A stretch of DNA of 62,622 nt, from positions 1 through 62,622 of the forward strand of contig SECL01000018.1 in NCBI GenBank assembly GCA_004173455.1, written 5' to 3'. The notes beneath the pieces are model-generated. The model saw nothing but the letters and a program-made list of their open reading frames with translations, was not told the DNA's origin and searched no databases. This DNA is from Moraxellaceae bacterium. Its GTDB lineage: Bacteria > Pseudomonadota > Gammaproteobacteria > Pseudomonadales > Moraxellaceae. The position numbers and the translations under genes are program-made. Below, one piece after another: positions 28,023-37,919 of this stretch; within the stretch, counting starts at the first letter, position 1; each line of letters begins with the position of its first letter.

Positions 28023-29630
28023 TTACTCCATCACCGCTGCATGATCAGCACTGGGTGCCTGACGGGGGCGCTTTAACAGAAACAACAGCGGAATGACGGC
28101 CAGCGTAATGACCATCATGAGTTTAAAGTCATCAATGTAGGCAATCATGGCTGCCTGATTGGTAATCATGTTATCGAGTGCGACCAAGCCTGCATGTGTG
28201 TTAGGCGCAATATGGCTGGCTTGATAAGCAGGATCAGACAAATTATACGGGGTAATGTGTTCAGTCAGGTGCGCATGCATAATTTGGGTATTCTGGGTCA
28301 GCAGGGTTTGCACCACCGAAATACCAATGGCACTGCCAATATTGCGCAGTAAATTAAAAAAGGCAGTCCCTTCATTGCGCAATGAAGATGGCAAGGTGCC
28401 AAAGGCCAGTGTGGACAGCGGTACATACGCCAGCCCAATGCCAAAGCCCTGAATGATGCCGGAGCTGATAATCAGGTTTTTATCCATGAGCAAACTAAAA
28501 TGGGTCATTTGCCACAATGAAAAGGCAGTTAATCCTAGACCCGTGGCCATGATATAGCGCGCATCAATTTTGCCGGTGATCCTGCCCACAACAATCATGG
28601 CCAGCATCGTGCCAGCCCCACGAGGTGCAGTGACTAGTCCGGTGGTAATGACTGGATAGCCCATTTGATGTTGTAGCAGGGGAGGAATCAGCGCCAAGGT
28701 GGCAAATAGCACCACACCCACCAGAAAAATAAACACATTCCCCGCCACAAAGTTGCGGTCTTTAAACAGCGCAGGGCTTAAAAAAGGCCGTGGATGCGTT
28801 AGGGTGTGGACAATAAACAGGTAAAACCCCATCACTGCAACCATGGCTTCCAGCATGATTTCAGTAGCGCCAAACCAGCCCTGAAGCTCACCACGATCCA
28901 GCATGAGCTGTAGACCTGCAAGGCCAAGGCTTAGTGTAAAAAAACCGTAAAAATCAAATTTGCTAATATGCTTTTGGGTTTCGGGTAACGACGCAGACAA
29001 ACTTAAAAACGCCAGAATGCCAATGGGTACGTTAATAAAAAATACCCAGCGCCAGCTATAGTCTTCAGTCAGCCATCCGCCCAGCATCGGGCCTAAAATA
29101 GGTCCCATGGTCACGCCAACGCCCCAGAGTGCCATGGCCTTACCAAAATCCTCAGGACGGTTGATATCAAACAGCACAGCCTGTGATAAGGGCACTAGTG
29201 CAGCCCCAGAAATACCTTGCAATAGCCGGAACAGCACAATTTGCGGCAGGCTGGTGGCAAGGCCGCACAAGGCAGATGCCAGCGTAAAGCCAATAATGGA
29301 AATTAAAAAAACTTTTTTGCGGCCAAAGCGACCCGCTAGCCAGCCGGTCAATGGAATCATGATTGCAGTGGCAATAATATAAGAGGTCAGCACCCAGCTC
29401 ATCTGATCCTGCGTGGCAGACAATGAGCCTTGCATCTTGGGCAAAGCTACATTGGCAATCGTTGAGTCAATGGCCTGCATGATGGTTGCTGCCATGACTG
29501 AAATGGTGATCAGGCCATGATTCAAGCTGGCGGCTGGTACGTTGTCCTGTGGCGGATGCGGGTCGGTTGAACCAACTCCGGCATCTTCTATGGTTGCGTC
29601 AATGGCATCAGATGCAGCGTGCTCAGCCAT
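28023..29630 (-). CDS. EmrB/QacA-family drug:proton antiporter (DHA2 MFS)
   Basis: A 14-helix major facilitator transporter of 535 residues that would export toxic compounds by proton exchange. Motif A LAGRFGRKKVFLISI, the DHA2 motif GVGVTMGPILGPMLGGWL and the D-x-x-IANVALP opening are diagnostic. The N-terminal 35 residues are acidic and cytoplasmic. The start overlaps the emrA stop (ATGGCTGA), indicating coupled translation. Substrates cannot be predicted. Confidence 0.94.
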   Translation of the reverse strand: MAEHAASDAIDATIEDAGVGSTDPHPPQDNVPAASLNHGLITISVMAATIMQAIDSTIANVALPKMQGSLSATQDQMSWVLTSYIIATAIMIPLTGWLAGRFGRKKVFLISIIGFTLASALCGLATSLPQIVLFRLLQGISGAALVPLSQAVLFDINRPEDFGKAMALWGVGVTMGPILGPMLGGWLTEDYSWRWVFFINVPIGILAFLSLSASLPETQKHISKFDFYGFFTLSLGLAGLQLMLDRGELQGWFGATEIMLEAMVAVMGFYLFIVHTLTHPRPFLSPALFKDRNFVAGNVFIFLVGVVLFATLALIPPLLQHQMGYPVITTGLVTAPRGAGTMLAMIVVGRITGKIDARYIMATGLGLTAFSLWQMTHFSLLMDKNLIISSGIIQGFGIGLAYVPLSTLAFGTLPSSLRNEGTAFFNLLRNIGSAIGISVVQTLLTQNTQIMHAHLTEHITPYNLSDPAYQASHIAPNTHAGLVALDNMITNQAAMIAYIDDFKLMMVITLAVIPLLFLLKRPRQAPSADHAAVME

Positions 29631-30690
29631 GGGTCAGCCCTTGCAGGCGACTGTAATGGGTATCAATTTTTACATTTACACTTAAACCGGCATGTAATGG
29701 AATCTTGGGATCGGCATCATCAATACTGATGCGTACTGGCAGACGCTGTACCACTTTGACCCAGTTTCCTGTGGCATTTTCTGGCGGTAACAGGGCAAAA
29801 CTCGACCCTGTGCCTGGGCTAAAACTCATCACCCGACCATGAAAAACATGTCCCGGATAGGTATCTACTTCAAAAGTGGCTGGCTGATCAGGCCGCATGT
29901 GGGTGAGTTCGGTTTCCTTAAAATTGGCCTGTACCCAGATGTTTTTTGACATCACTGCAAACAGTGGCGTTGCAGCGGTAATATAGTTTCCCACTTGAAG
30001 CTGATCGACCTTGGCCACAATGCCGTCAACCGGAGACTTAACCACTGTATATGATAAATTGAGCAGGGCACGATCAAGTTCAGCCTGAGCCTGCTGTACC
30101 GAGGGATGGGCATTTACATTAATGTCTGGATTATTGTTCAGATTGGCGCGCGCATTAGCCAGTTGCTGATTGCTGGCATTGACCTGTTGTTCTGCATTCA
30201 CAAACGCGTGATGCGCCTGCTCCAGTTGTATTTGTGATGAAATACCTTGTGCCGCCAGATTTTTTTGACGGTTATATTCAGTTTTTAAATAAGCCACCGT
30301 TTGCTGGGCTGCCTGCACATCACTTTGATTTTGGCGATAGGTAGCCTTTAAAGCACCAATTTGCATTTTGGCCGTTGCAAGTTGTGCGCGTGCGCTCTGT
30401 ATAGCAATTTTTAAATCACGGTCATCGAGGGTAAACAGCATGTCACCTTGATGTACCTGCTGGTTTTCATGAACTAAAATACGAGTTATTCGTCCAGCAA
30501 GGTTACTGCTGATATCAGTCCGCGCGGCTTGAATATAGGCATCATCGGTGGTCATGTAGCGGCCACCCCGAATAAATAGCAGCGCCACCACCAGAAAAAT
30601 GAGTAGCGGGCCAATGATTAACAGCAAACGTCTATGCCGTGTCAGCCAATTCGGTGAAGTGATGGTTGAATCTAAATCGGCGCCAGCCAT
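29623..30690 (-). CDS. EmrA-type membrane fusion protein (HlyD family)
   Basis: A periplasmic adaptor linking an EmrB-like pump to an outer-membrane channel. One N-terminal membrane anchor (LLLIIGPLLIFLVVALLF) precedes biotinyl-lipoyl-like half motifs, a coiled-coil hairpin rich in Ala/Gln (about 110-200), and VKSPVDGIVAKVDQLQVGNY. I place the start at the ATG ending at 30690 (355 residues); a TTG-type start six codons upstream is possible. First gene of the efflux operon, divergent from a LysR regulator. Confidence 0.92.
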   Translation of the reverse strand: MAGADLDSTITSPNWLTRHRRLLLIIGPLLIFLVVALLFIRGGRYMTTDDAYIQAARTDISSNLAGRITRILVHENQQVHQGDMLFTLDDRDLKIAIQSARAQLATAKMQIGALKATYRQNQSDVQAAQQTVAYLKTEYNRQKNLAAQGISSQIQLEQAHHAFVNAEQQVNASNQQLANARANLNNNPDINVNAHPSVQQAQAELDRALLNLSYTVVKSPVDGIVAKVDQLQVGNYITAATPLFAVMSKNIWVQANFKETELTHMRPDQPATFEVDTYPGHVFHGRVMSFSPGTGSSFALLPPENATGNWVKVVQRLPVRISIDDADPKIPLHAGLSVNVKIDTHYSRLQGLTHG

Positions 30691-30767
30691 ACATGCTCTC
30701 AAAGTCACCTATAAAAAGTGAAAGCATTATGCGATGTCACATGCATGATGTTAATATCCTATAATAT

Positions 30768-30780
30768 GAATAGACTATTC
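30768..30780. promoter_or_regulatory. 13-bp palindrome in the emrA/lysR divergent promoter region
   Basis: GAATAGACTATTC is a perfect palindrome around a central A, 15 bp before the lysR ATG and 78 bp before emrA. It is a candidate operator for the divergent LysR regulator, though it is not the classic T-N11-A box. Confidence 0.5.
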
Positions 30781-30794
30781 GATGGAAACGAATA

Positions 30795-31700
30795 ATGAGA
30801 GGAACGGAATTTGCCGAACTCAGTGCCTTTATTGCCGTTGCAGAGCAGGGCAATTTTGCTAAGGCAGCCATTCAACTGGGCATTGTGCCATCGACCTTAA
30901 GCCAAACCATTCGCAATCTGGAAGAACGGCTGGGCGTACGCTTGTTTAATCGCACCACGCGAAGTGTTGCATTGACTGAAGCCGGGGAACGATTGCTCAG
31001 CCGAAGCCGCCCTGCTTTTGTAGAATTACAGCAAGCAGTGGAATCCATTGGTGACTTTCGCAATACCCCAACAGGCACCTTACGGCTCAGTGTGTCCAGT
31101 GTGCCTGCCCAACTGGTGCTTGCGCCGCTGATCAAGCAATTCCTGATGGCTTATCCTGCCATTAACCTTGAAATTATTATTGATAATAGTGACAGTGATA
31201 TTGTGAGTGGCCGCTTTGATGCGGGGATTCGCTATGGCATGCGCATTGAAAAAGATATGCTGCGCGTGCTGGCCAGTCCGGCCTCGCGCTTGATAGCCAT
31301 TGCCTCACCAGAATATTTGCAACGCCATGCCGCCCCGCAAATTCCGCAAGACCTGCAAATGCATAACTGTATTCGTTTGCGCAAGTCCGACCAGAATCTG
31401 GTGCCATGGCTATTTGAAAAAGACCAGCATGTTCTGGAAGTAGCAGTCAATGGTTCACTGGTTGTCAATGATATCGACCTACTCATTAGGGCGGTCAAGG
31501 ATGGCATTGGCATTGGCTGTATGGTAGAAGCCTATGTGGCAGAAGAAATCAGTCGGGGAAGCCTTATTCCATTATTACTGGACTGGTCGCCTGCTACTCA
31601 TAGCTATTATCTCTATTATGCCAATCGGCATCAGCTTCCCGTGCCACTAAAAATTTTTATTCAGTTTTTGCAGCAACAATTAAAAACTCAGCCTTGCTAA
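30795..31700 (+). CDS. LysR-family transcriptional regulator of the efflux operon
   Basis: A 301-residue LysR regulator. The N-terminal helix-turn-helix AEQGNFAKAAIQLGIVPSTLSQTIRNLEERLGVRLF and the linker RTTRSVALTEAGERL are typical; the substrate-binding domain follows (GTLRLSVSSVPAQLVLAPLI). It is closest in pattern to the CrgA/PA-type LysR subgroup. The divergent arrangement with emrA, 104 bp apart, suggests that it controls the pump in response to a pump substrate. Confidence 0.93.
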   Translation: MRGTEFAELSAFIAVAEQGNFAKAAIQLGIVPSTLSQTIRNLEERLGVRLFNRTTRSVALTEAGERLLSRSRPAFVELQQAVESIGDFRNTPTGTLRLSVSSVPAQLVLAPLIKQFLMAYPAINLEIIIDNSDSDIVSGRFDAGIRYGMRIEKDMLRVLASPASRLIAIASPEYLQRHAAPQIPQDLQMHNCIRLRKSDQNLVPWLFEKDQHVLEVAVNGSLVVNDIDLLIRAVKDGIGIGCMVEAYVAEEISRGSLIPLLLDWSPATHSYYLYYANRHQLPVPLKIFIQFLQQQLKTQPC

Positions 31701-31730
31701 GCTTTATTGCTGTTACAGTACAAGCTTAGC
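31696..31730 (+). terminator. Inverted repeat at the end of the lysR gene
   Basis: GCTAAGCTT, which contains the lysR stop codon, and AAGCTTAGC form a 9-bp perfect stem with a 17-base loop. A modestly T-rich stretch follows, so this is only a possible terminator. Confidence 0.45.
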
Positions 31731-31906
31731 GTTGTTCTTATCTTAAAAAATATCCAGTTTATCCATTTCACAACAATGCCAGTAGCGTTTGGTTTTATAC
31801 TTGAGCCATCACCGCATTCAACGACTAGTAGTAGTCTAAGTTTTTAGAAGCAGTCTTGGTCTTTTTAGTCAGATAAAGAAATGATAATCCACATGAGGAA
31901 TATAAC

Positions 31907-32467
31907 ATGGTCAGGGAAAGCAGATTTTTAGCCGTAACACTAATGCTGGTCATGAGTGGTATGGCACAAGCGGCCATCTACAAGACCACCGATGCCAAGG
32001 GCAATGTGGTTTATACCGATTCACCCTCCAAAGAAGCCAAGACCGTGGAGTTGCCACCACTATCCATTGTACCTAGTCTCAGCGCCGAACAAATTGCACA
32101 GGCAAATAGTACTGGCACACCGGCAACAAACCAGCCTGCCAATATTCGGTATCAGCTTAAATTTGTGCAACCTGCTGCTGACCAGACGGTGCGTAAGCCT
32201 GAGCCGATTGGTGTCAATGTCAATGTTCAGCCTGCTTTGGCAAATGGTGACAATATTGCAATCCTACTGGACGGTGTGGTGGTTGCCAGTGGAACTGGTG
32301 TGACGATTTCAACCGAAAAAATGGATCGTGGCGCCCATAGTCTGGCTGCCCGAGTAACCAATACAGCCGGTCGAGTTGTCAGTGAAGTCAGTACCACGGT
32401 ATATGTTCAGCAAAATAGCGTCAATTCGCCTGCAACTCAGGCAAACAGAGCGCGTGTCGGCAAGTGA
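31907..32467 (+). CDS. Exported DUF4124 protein
   Basis: A signal peptide ends at AQA (about residue 23) and is followed by the DUF4124 motif AIYKTTDAKGNVVYTDSPS. The C-terminal half is an immunoglobulin-like beta domain (IAILLDGVVVASGTGVTIST). The 186-residue protein is periplasmic or envelope-bound, with unknown function. GAGGAA before ATG 31907 supports the start. It stands 206 bp after lysR and 85 bp before ubiC. Confidence 0.82.
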   Translation: MVRESRFLAVTLMLVMSGMAQAAIYKTTDAKGNVVYTDSPSKEAKTVELPPLSIVPSLSAEQIAQANSTGTPATNQPANIRYQLKFVQPAADQTVRKPEPIGVNVNVQPALANGDNIAILLDGVVVASGTGVTISTEKMDRGAHSLAARVTNTAGRVVSEVSTTVYVQQNSVNSPATQANRARVGK

Positions 32468-32552
32468 AAGGCGTTTTTATAATCAGGCTTAATTGTCAAG
32501 CTGCTTGTAAGCGTGTAAAACACTAAAGGTTTATTCCACATGCTTGTGTGTT

Positions 32553-33086
32553 ATGCCTGCTAATTTATCTCATCATCTGGTGCGCTGGCACACTCCCAGA
32601 CCCTGCTTCAATCCGGCATTTACCACGATGCCTGCTGAACTTAAGCCTTGGCTGCTGGCACAAGGGTCGTTAACTCGCCAGTTGACCCAGCTTGCGGGTG
32701 GCCAGTTTCGGGTTCAACCCTTGCGCCAGTGTTTTGAGCGCATTTATTTGCACGAAAGCCAATTGATGCAGACCCAACTTGACCAACAAGCTTGGGTGCG
32801 TGAAGTGTATTTGTATGGTTGTGAAGCAGAACCATGGGTCAAAGCGCGTAGTATTATTCCGGTTCAATCGCTAAAAGGGCAAGGCTTGCGCTTGCGTTAT
32901 CTCAAAAATAGGTCGCTGGGATCGCTACTGTTTGCCCGCACGACACCGCACTGCATTCGTCAGGTTGCCTTGTTGCCGGAAGGCTGGACACGACGTAGTC
33001 TCTATCTTTGGCATCAGCGTCCCTTAATTGTTCAAGAAACTTTTTTGCCGGGTTTTCAGCAGTATTTGCTCAACAATAGTACTTAA
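32553..33086 (+). CDS. ubiC: Chorismate lyase
   Basis: UbiC converts chorismate to 4-hydroxybenzoate and pyruvate, the first committed step of ubiquinone synthesis. [43 protein letters not shown] and the late Arg/Glu region ([20 protein letters not shown]) match the family. ATG 32553 gives 177 residues; TTG 32544 is an alternative and neither has a clear ribosome binding site. It precedes ubiA, the next enzyme of the pathway. Confidence 0.9.
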   Translation: MPANLSHHLVRWHTPRPCFNPAFTTMPAELKPWLLAQGSLTRQLTQLAGGQFRVQPLRQCFERIYLHESQLMQTQLDQQAWVREVYLYGCEAEPWVKARSIIPVQSLKGQGLRLRYLKNRSLGSLLFARTTPHCIRQVALLPEGWTRRSLYLWHQRPLIVQETFLPGFQQYLLNNST

Positions 33087-33173
33087 TGAACAATCCTTCG
33101 CTATAGCTGACCTAAGCCATGACAGTCAATATTACCGCATCATGACGGCCACGCAATATGATCAAAAGCTATT

Positions 33174-33201
33174 ATCAGAAAACCAGTATCAGAAAACCAG
33201 T
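33174..33201. repeat. Tandem duplication of a 14-bp unit upstream of ubiA
   Basis: ATCAGAAAACCAGT occurs twice in direct contact, 40 bp before the ubiA start, in the ubiC-ubiA gap. It looks like a recent local duplication. Confidence 0.8.
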
Positions 33202-33240
33202 GTTATAAAATCACCATCAACAATCATGCTAGAGGTTGTC

Positions 33241-34140
33241 ATGAAGCTTGATCCACCGTCCAGTGTGTCACATTTAAACTGGCAACAGCGCCTAAAGGTG
33301 TATGTGCAGCTCACCCGTTTTGACAAGCCTATTGGGACAGAGCTCTTGCTATGGCCTACATTTTGGGCAGTCTGGATCGCTGCGGACGGTGATCCGAGTT
33401 TTAAGGTTGTCCTGATCATGTTTTTGGGCGTAGTACTCATGCGGGCTGCCGGTTGCGCGATTAATGACTTTGCAGATCGCAAGGTCGATGGCCAAGTCGA
33501 GCGTACAAAAAACCGTCCGCTGGCCAGTGGTTTGATCTCTGCCAAAGAAGCACTTGTTGTCTTTAGCGTGCTGGTGCTGGCCAGTGCCAGCTTATTATTA
33601 TTTTTGCCGATTGAGGCGTTTTACTGGTCATTTGGTGCGCTGGCACTGGCGGCAGTTTATCCGTTTATGAAGCGGTTTACCCATCTGCCGCAAGTGGTGT
33701 TAGGGGCTGCCTTTTCGTGGGCAATCCCTATGGCTTACGTGGCACAAGGTCATAGTCCTGATTTGTCCTGCTGGCTACTGTATAGCGCCAATTTACTGTG
33801 GACAGTTGCCTATGATACCCAGTATGCCATGACCGATCGGCCGGATGATTTGCAAATTGGGGTCAAGTCCACCGCGATCCTGTTTGGCAACTATGATCTG
33901 GCCATCATTGTCCTGCTGCAACTGCTGAGCCTTGGCTTATTGGCTTGGGTATTTTATTTACATCCCGTATTGAATGGATGGGTAGGCTGGATTACGCTGG
34001 CTATTGTTGCGACTCTATTTATGTATCAGTTGATCAAAACACTGGACAGGTTACCGGCGCATACGTTCTGGGCATTTCGACATAATCGCTGGGTTGGTTT
34101 GATTATCTGGTTAGGTGTTGTTGTGGGTTATCAGCTATAG
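33241..34140 (+). CDS. ubiA: 4-hydroxybenzoate polyprenyltransferase
   Basis: UbiA attaches the polyprenyl tail to 4-hydroxybenzoate in the inner membrane. The two Asp-rich motifs are [20 protein letters not shown] near residue 78 and [13 protein letters not shown] near 198, and eight or nine hydrophobic helices are present. I start at ATG 33241 with GAGG at 33232-33235, giving 299 residues. The frame is open upstream to 33028 and would add 71 unrelated residues. It uses the product of UbiC. Confidence 0.96.
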   Translation: MKLDPPSSVSHLNWQQRLKVYVQLTRFDKPIGTELLLWPTFWAVWIAADGDPSFKVVLIMFLGVVLMRAAGCAINDFADRKVDGQVERTKNRPLASGLISAKEALVVFSVLVLASASLLLFLPIEAFYWSFGALALAAVYPFMKRFTHLPQVVLGAAFSWAIPMAYVAQGHSPDLSCWLLYSANLLWTVAYDTQYAMTDRPDDLQIGVKSTAILFGNYDLAIIVLLQLLSLGLLAWVFYLHPVLNGWVGWITLAIVATLFMYQLIKTLDRLPAHTFWAFRHNRWVGLIIWLGVVVGYQL

Positions 34141-34399
34141 ATTAGTCATTTTCATTTTTATTCTAATCATTAGCTTGCTATTGGTTTGCGTGCCATAAGC
34201 CTACCGTTTTTCGATATGTAGATCTTAAAACGCTATTCTAGCGATAGCCGATTTACGCTTTACTACGCTTGATTACCTGTTATCTACGTTGGCTACAGTT
34301 GCGGCGTATGTCTTATACAGGAGTACATCAGCATTAACATTTAGGTTTGTTATGCTTAATCTCATCAAGACGCAATACACATTTGAGATGAGGTAATTT

Positions 34400-34837
34400 A
34401 TGACCACCACTAATAATATGAATTCTAAACCAGCAAATAACCAGTTAAATCAGGGGAATAGTGTTGACGTTGAACAAAGTCTAACCGATGCCCAAGCTGA
34501 TGCCAATCGCGCTCCTGTTCAGCAGGATTACACTGCATCGGCTGTATTTGATAATGATAAAGTAAGCTCACAGCAGGTTGAAGGCTTGACTGATACCGAT
34601 AACTTAAGCGAGCAAATGGACAAAAATGCTGCTGATTTTGGTAAAAGCCCTGAGAATGCCTTAAATGAACAAGGTGCTTCTAATCAGCAAAAAACCGAAC
34701 AGAATAATGGTAGCGCGGGTAATCAAAAAATCCGTGACGCTGTTGAACATCTCAATGAAGATAAACTAAAGGATAATGTTCTTGAACAAGATGAACGCGG
34801 TATAGTAGATATCCCTACGCCTGCATCTCGTGATTGA
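34400..34837 (+). CDS. Hydrophilic, probably disordered protein of unknown function
   Basis: A 145-residue protein with no hydrophobic segment, very rich in Asn, Gln, Asp, Glu and Ser, with repeated short motifs such as AVFDNDKVSSQQVEGL. GATGAGG before ATG 34400 is a good ribosome binding site, and a strong terminator follows at 34911, so it is a genuine unit. I do not recognise the family. Composition resembles hydrophilin or stress-related proteins, which is inference only. Confidence 0.7.
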   Translation: MTTTNNMNSKPANNQLNQGNSVDVEQSLTDAQADANRAPVQQDYTASAVFDNDKVSSQQVEGLTDTDNLSEQMDKNAADFGKSPENALNEQGASNQQKTEQNNGSAGNQKIRDAVEHLNEDKLKDNVLEQDERGIVDIPTPASRD

Positions 34838-34910
34838 TTAATACAGTTTAGAACACTTTAATGAATAGTTTAAAAATTTATAACAATAACTAAAACAACC
34901 ATTTAACCCC

Positions 34911-34947
34911 ACACCATAAATCCCCAAAAATTTATGGTGTTTTTTTT
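34911..34947 (+). terminator. Rho-independent terminator
   Basis: ACACCATAAAT pairs perfectly with ATTTATGGTGT across an 8-base loop and is followed by seven T. It ends the hydrophilic-protein transcript. A second short inverted repeat (GTGACT/AGTCAC, 34963-34978) follows. Confidence 0.9.
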
Positions 34948-35085
34948 ATCCTGAATTTCAGGGTGACTTAATAGTCACTGTTTTAGACATGCAGCATCAT
35001 CTATTGCGGTATTTTATAAGTTCTCCTTAATGTGTTCATAGTTAAAGAGAGCAATAGTTAATAATATGTTTATGGATGATCACAC

Positions 35086-36336
35086 ATGAAAGCACCCTTT
35101 TTTACCCGTCATTTGCTTGCTGCTGCCATTTTTACCAGTGTTATTGGTTTAACAGCTTGCGGTAGTGATAACGACACTTCAGATAGCTATCAAAATAGCA
35201 GAACTTATTTAAGTGAAACTCCCTATAGTCATAATGAGGGTGATTACCAGATTACCAATGCCGATAGTATTGAGGTCATGAGTTATAACATGCCGGGCGT
35301 TGCGGGTAAAAATGTTAAAGCCACTGCCATGGTCATGACACCCAAAGGTGAAAAACCAAAAGATGGCTGGCGTATCTTGGTCTGGGCGCATGGCACCGTT
35401 GGGGTCGGCGATAGCTGCGCCCCTAGCAATACCACATTTACTAATGACCGTTTTTCAGCCATGGCAGATCAATTACTGGCACAAGGTTATATGATTGTCA
35501 CCCCAGATTATGAAGGTTTGGGTACCAAAGGTATTCATCCATACCTGAATCTGGGTAGTGAGGCGCGATCAGCTATTTATGCAGTTAATGCGGTCAAGGA
35601 ACATTACAAGACGAATATTCAGGGCAACTGGATGTCGGTTGGGCAGTCACAAGGTGGCCATGCGGTATTAGGCATTGCTGAATATGCGGCTAATGATTCC
35701 AGCTATAAAGGGACAGTGGCTGGCGCACCTGCATCGAGTCTGGGGTATATTATTACCAAAGTAGCACCAGTGGCTTTAGGACAGTTGGTAGCGGCTGGCC
35801 AGCAAAGTGTAGCCGTGGAGGCGTATGCAGAATTACTGGCTTATGCAGCCTATACCGCAGTGGGCATCAAAGCCTATGAGCCAAGCTATGACTATCAGAA
35901 TTTATTTTCAGCGCGTGCTGCTGAAATAGCAACCAGTGCAGAAGGGACTACAGGCGATAATGGAATATGCCTCACCGATTTGCATAATAAATATGCAGAT
36001 GATATTCGTGCCTTTTTAGCGGATCATCCCAACCAGAATCTGTTGAGCTATCCTGGTCTGGACGTCGATAAGTTTGACAAAGATGCAACCCTGCAAGCAT
36101 TTCTCAAAGCTACCCAGCCAGCCACCAAAAAGTTAAATACGCCGACCCTGATTATTCAAGGTCAGGCAGATATGGCAGTGCCCTATCAGGTGACAGAAAC
36201 ATTGCAACAAAATCTAAAAGCGATGGGCACAGACGTCACTTTTGAATTGGTTGCCGGAGCGTCGCATACTCAGGCTATTGTTGATAAGCGTCCTGATCTG
36301 ATTGCCTTTATTAAAAAACACATGCCAGCGCAATAA
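35086..36336 (+). CDS. Lipase-like alpha/beta-hydrolase lipoprotein
   Basis: A secreted or surface lipoprotein: the signal peptide ends at lipobox LTAC (Cys at about 25). The remaining 390 residues are an alpha/beta hydrolase of the secretory-lipase type, with oxyanion region LVWAHGTVGVGDSCAPS, nucleophile VGQSQGGHA, catalytic Asp probably in QGQADMAVPYQV and His in AGASHTQA. Esterase, lipase or polymer hydrolase activity is possible; the substrate is unknown. It is a monocistronic gene. Confidence 0.85.
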   Translation: MKAPFFTRHLLAAAIFTSVIGLTACGSDNDTSDSYQNSRTYLSETPYSHNEGDYQITNADSIEVMSYNMPGVAGKNVKATAMVMTPKGEKPKDGWRILVWAHGTVGVGDSCAPSNTTFTNDRFSAMADQLLAQGYMIVTPDYEGLGTKGIHPYLNLGSEARSAIYAVNAVKEHYKTNIQGNWMSVGQSQGGHAVLGIAEYAANDSSYKGTVAGAPASSLGYIITKVAPVALGQLVAAGQQSVAVEAYAELLAYAAYTAVGIKAYEPSYDYQNLFSARAAEIATSAEGTTGDNGICLTDLHNKYADDIRAFLADHPNQNLLSYPGLDVDKFDKDATLQAFLKATQPATKKLNTPTLIIQGQADMAVPYQVTETLQQNLKAMGTDVTFELVAGASHTQAIVDKRPDLIAFIKKHMPAQ

Positions 36337-36344
36337 CTGGATGT

Positions 36345-36376
36345 GCTGCATGTCTGTCAAAAGACAGGCGTGCAGC
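36345..36376 (+). terminator. Strong hairpin after the lipase gene
   Basis: GCTGCATGTCTGTC and GACAGGCGTGCAGC form a 14-bp stem (two G-U pairs) with an AAAA loop. No long T tract follows, so termination is likely but not certain. Confidence 0.6.
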
Positions 36377-36493
36377 AGTTTCAACCTATAATGAAGAAAT
36401 ATCAGTCTGATAAAAATTAAACTTCATGCTAAACTACAGCGCGTTTTGTTTGCCTTTGCCCAAAAAGCCCTTTATTGATAGGTAGAGTTTGCC

Positions 36494-37747
36494 ATGTTTG
36501 CCAATATTTCCATTCGTGAGTTTGATCCAGAGCTGGCGCAGGCCATTAGCGCCGAAGATCAACGTCAGGAAAACCACATTGAATTGATTGCTTCTGAAAA
36601 TTATTGTTCACCTGCCGTAATGGAAGCACAAGGTACCAAGCTCACCAATAAATATGCAGAAGGTTATCCGGGCAAGCGTTATTATGGTGGTTGTGAGCAT
36701 GTTGATGTCATTGAACAACTGGCGATCGACCGTGCCAAGCAACTGTTTGGTGCTGACTATGCCAACGTACAGCCACATGCGGGTTCTCAGGCCAACAGTG
36801 CCGTATTTCTGGCGCTGCTCAATGCAGGCGACACCGTACTCGGCATGAGCCTTGCGCATGGTGGTCATTTGACGCATGGTGCCAAAGTAAACTTTTCTGG
36901 CAAAAGCTATAATGCAGTGCAGTATGGCCTAAATTGTGACACAGGCGAAATCGACTACGAAGAAGTTGAGCGTCTGGCACTGGAACACAAGCCTAAAATG
37001 ATTATTGCCGGTTTTTCTGCCTACAGCCGTGTGGTGGACTGGCAGCGTTTCCGTGACATTGCTGACAAGGTTGGCGCATACCTAATGGTTGACATGGCTC
37101 ACGTCGCCGGTCTGGTGGCTGCTGGTGTATATCCAAGTCCGGTGCAAATTGCAGACGTAACGACGACCACAACGCATAAAACTTTGCGTGGCCCACGTTC
37201 TGGTTTGATTTTGGCCAAAGCCAACGAAGAGATTGAGAAAAAACTGCAATCTGCGGTATTCCCGGGCAATCAGGGTGGCCCACTGATGCATGCCATTGCA
37301 GCCAAGGCCATTTGCTTTAAAGAAGCCATGAGTCCTGAATTCAAAACATACCAGCAGCAAGTGGTAAAAAATGCACAGGCTATGGCCAAAGTGCTGGTTG
37401 AGCGCGGTTACGATATCGTATCAAGCGGCACCGATAATCATTTGTTCCTGCTGTCACTGATCAAGCAGGACATTACCGGTAAGGAAGCAGATGCGTGGCT
37501 AGGTCAGGCACACATTACCGTCAACAAAAATGCTGTACCGAATGACCCGCGTTCACCCTTTGTGACTTCCGGTATCCGTATTGGTACGCCAGCCGTGACC
37601 ACACGTGGTTTTGGTGAAGCTGAAGTAACTGATCTGGCAGGCTGGATTGCAGACGTTCTGGACAGCAAGGGTGATGAAAAAGTCATCAGCGATGTTGCCC
37701 AGAAAGTGGCTGCTGTTTGTGCCAAGTTTCCGGTCTATGCCAACTAA
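36494..37747 (+). CDS. glyA: Serine hydroxymethyltransferase
   Basis: GlyA interconverts serine and glycine with tetrahydrofolate and is the main source of one-carbon units. The 417 residues match the family. [26 protein letters not shown] is in the N-terminal part, and the PLP lysine lies in [15 protein letters not shown] near residue 229. It stands alone, between terminators. Confidence 0.98.
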   Translation: MFANISIREFDPELAQAISAEDQRQENHIELIASENYCSPAVMEAQGTKLTNKYAEGYPGKRYYGGCEHVDVIEQLAIDRAKQLFGADYANVQPHAGSQANSAVFLALLNAGDTVLGMSLAHGGHLTHGAKVNFSGKSYNAVQYGLNCDTGEIDYEEVERLALEHKPKMIIAGFSAYSRVVDWQRFRDIADKVGAYLMVDMAHVAGLVAAGVYPSPVQIADVTTTTTHKTLRGPRSGLILAKANEEIEKKLQSAVFPGNQGGPLMHAIAAKAICFKEAMSPEFKTYQQQVVKNAQAMAKVLVERGYDIVSSGTDNHLFLLSLIKQDITGKEADAWLGQAHITVNKNAVPNDPRSPFVTSGIRIGTPAVTTRGFGEAEVTDLAGWIADVLDSKGDEKVISDVAQKVAAVCAKFPVYAN

Positions 37748-37808
37748 ATAAACCGGATCAGGTGTGCCAAATAATCAGCAGCATGCCAACGGATAAATTG
37801 ATAGGATC

Positions 37809-37839
37809 AAAAGCGCTTTCTTGATGAAGGCGCTTTTTT
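37809..37839 (+). terminator. glyA terminator
   Basis: AAAGCGCTTTC and GAAGGCGCTTT around TTGAT form a hairpin followed by T residues, about 60 bp after the glyA stop. Confidence 0.85.
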
Positions 37840-37919
37840 ATGGTAGGGCGTAATATCAACGTAAGAACAGTATTTGCATAAAGTCAGTATCTGTGTAAAC
37901 ACAGTGGGAAAATCAGGTC

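Noticed and set aside
33028-33240. N-terminal extension of UbiA
   Set aside because: The frame is open, but the encoded residues are unlike UbiA, contain a tandem DNA repeat, and a good ribosome binding site precedes ATG 33241.
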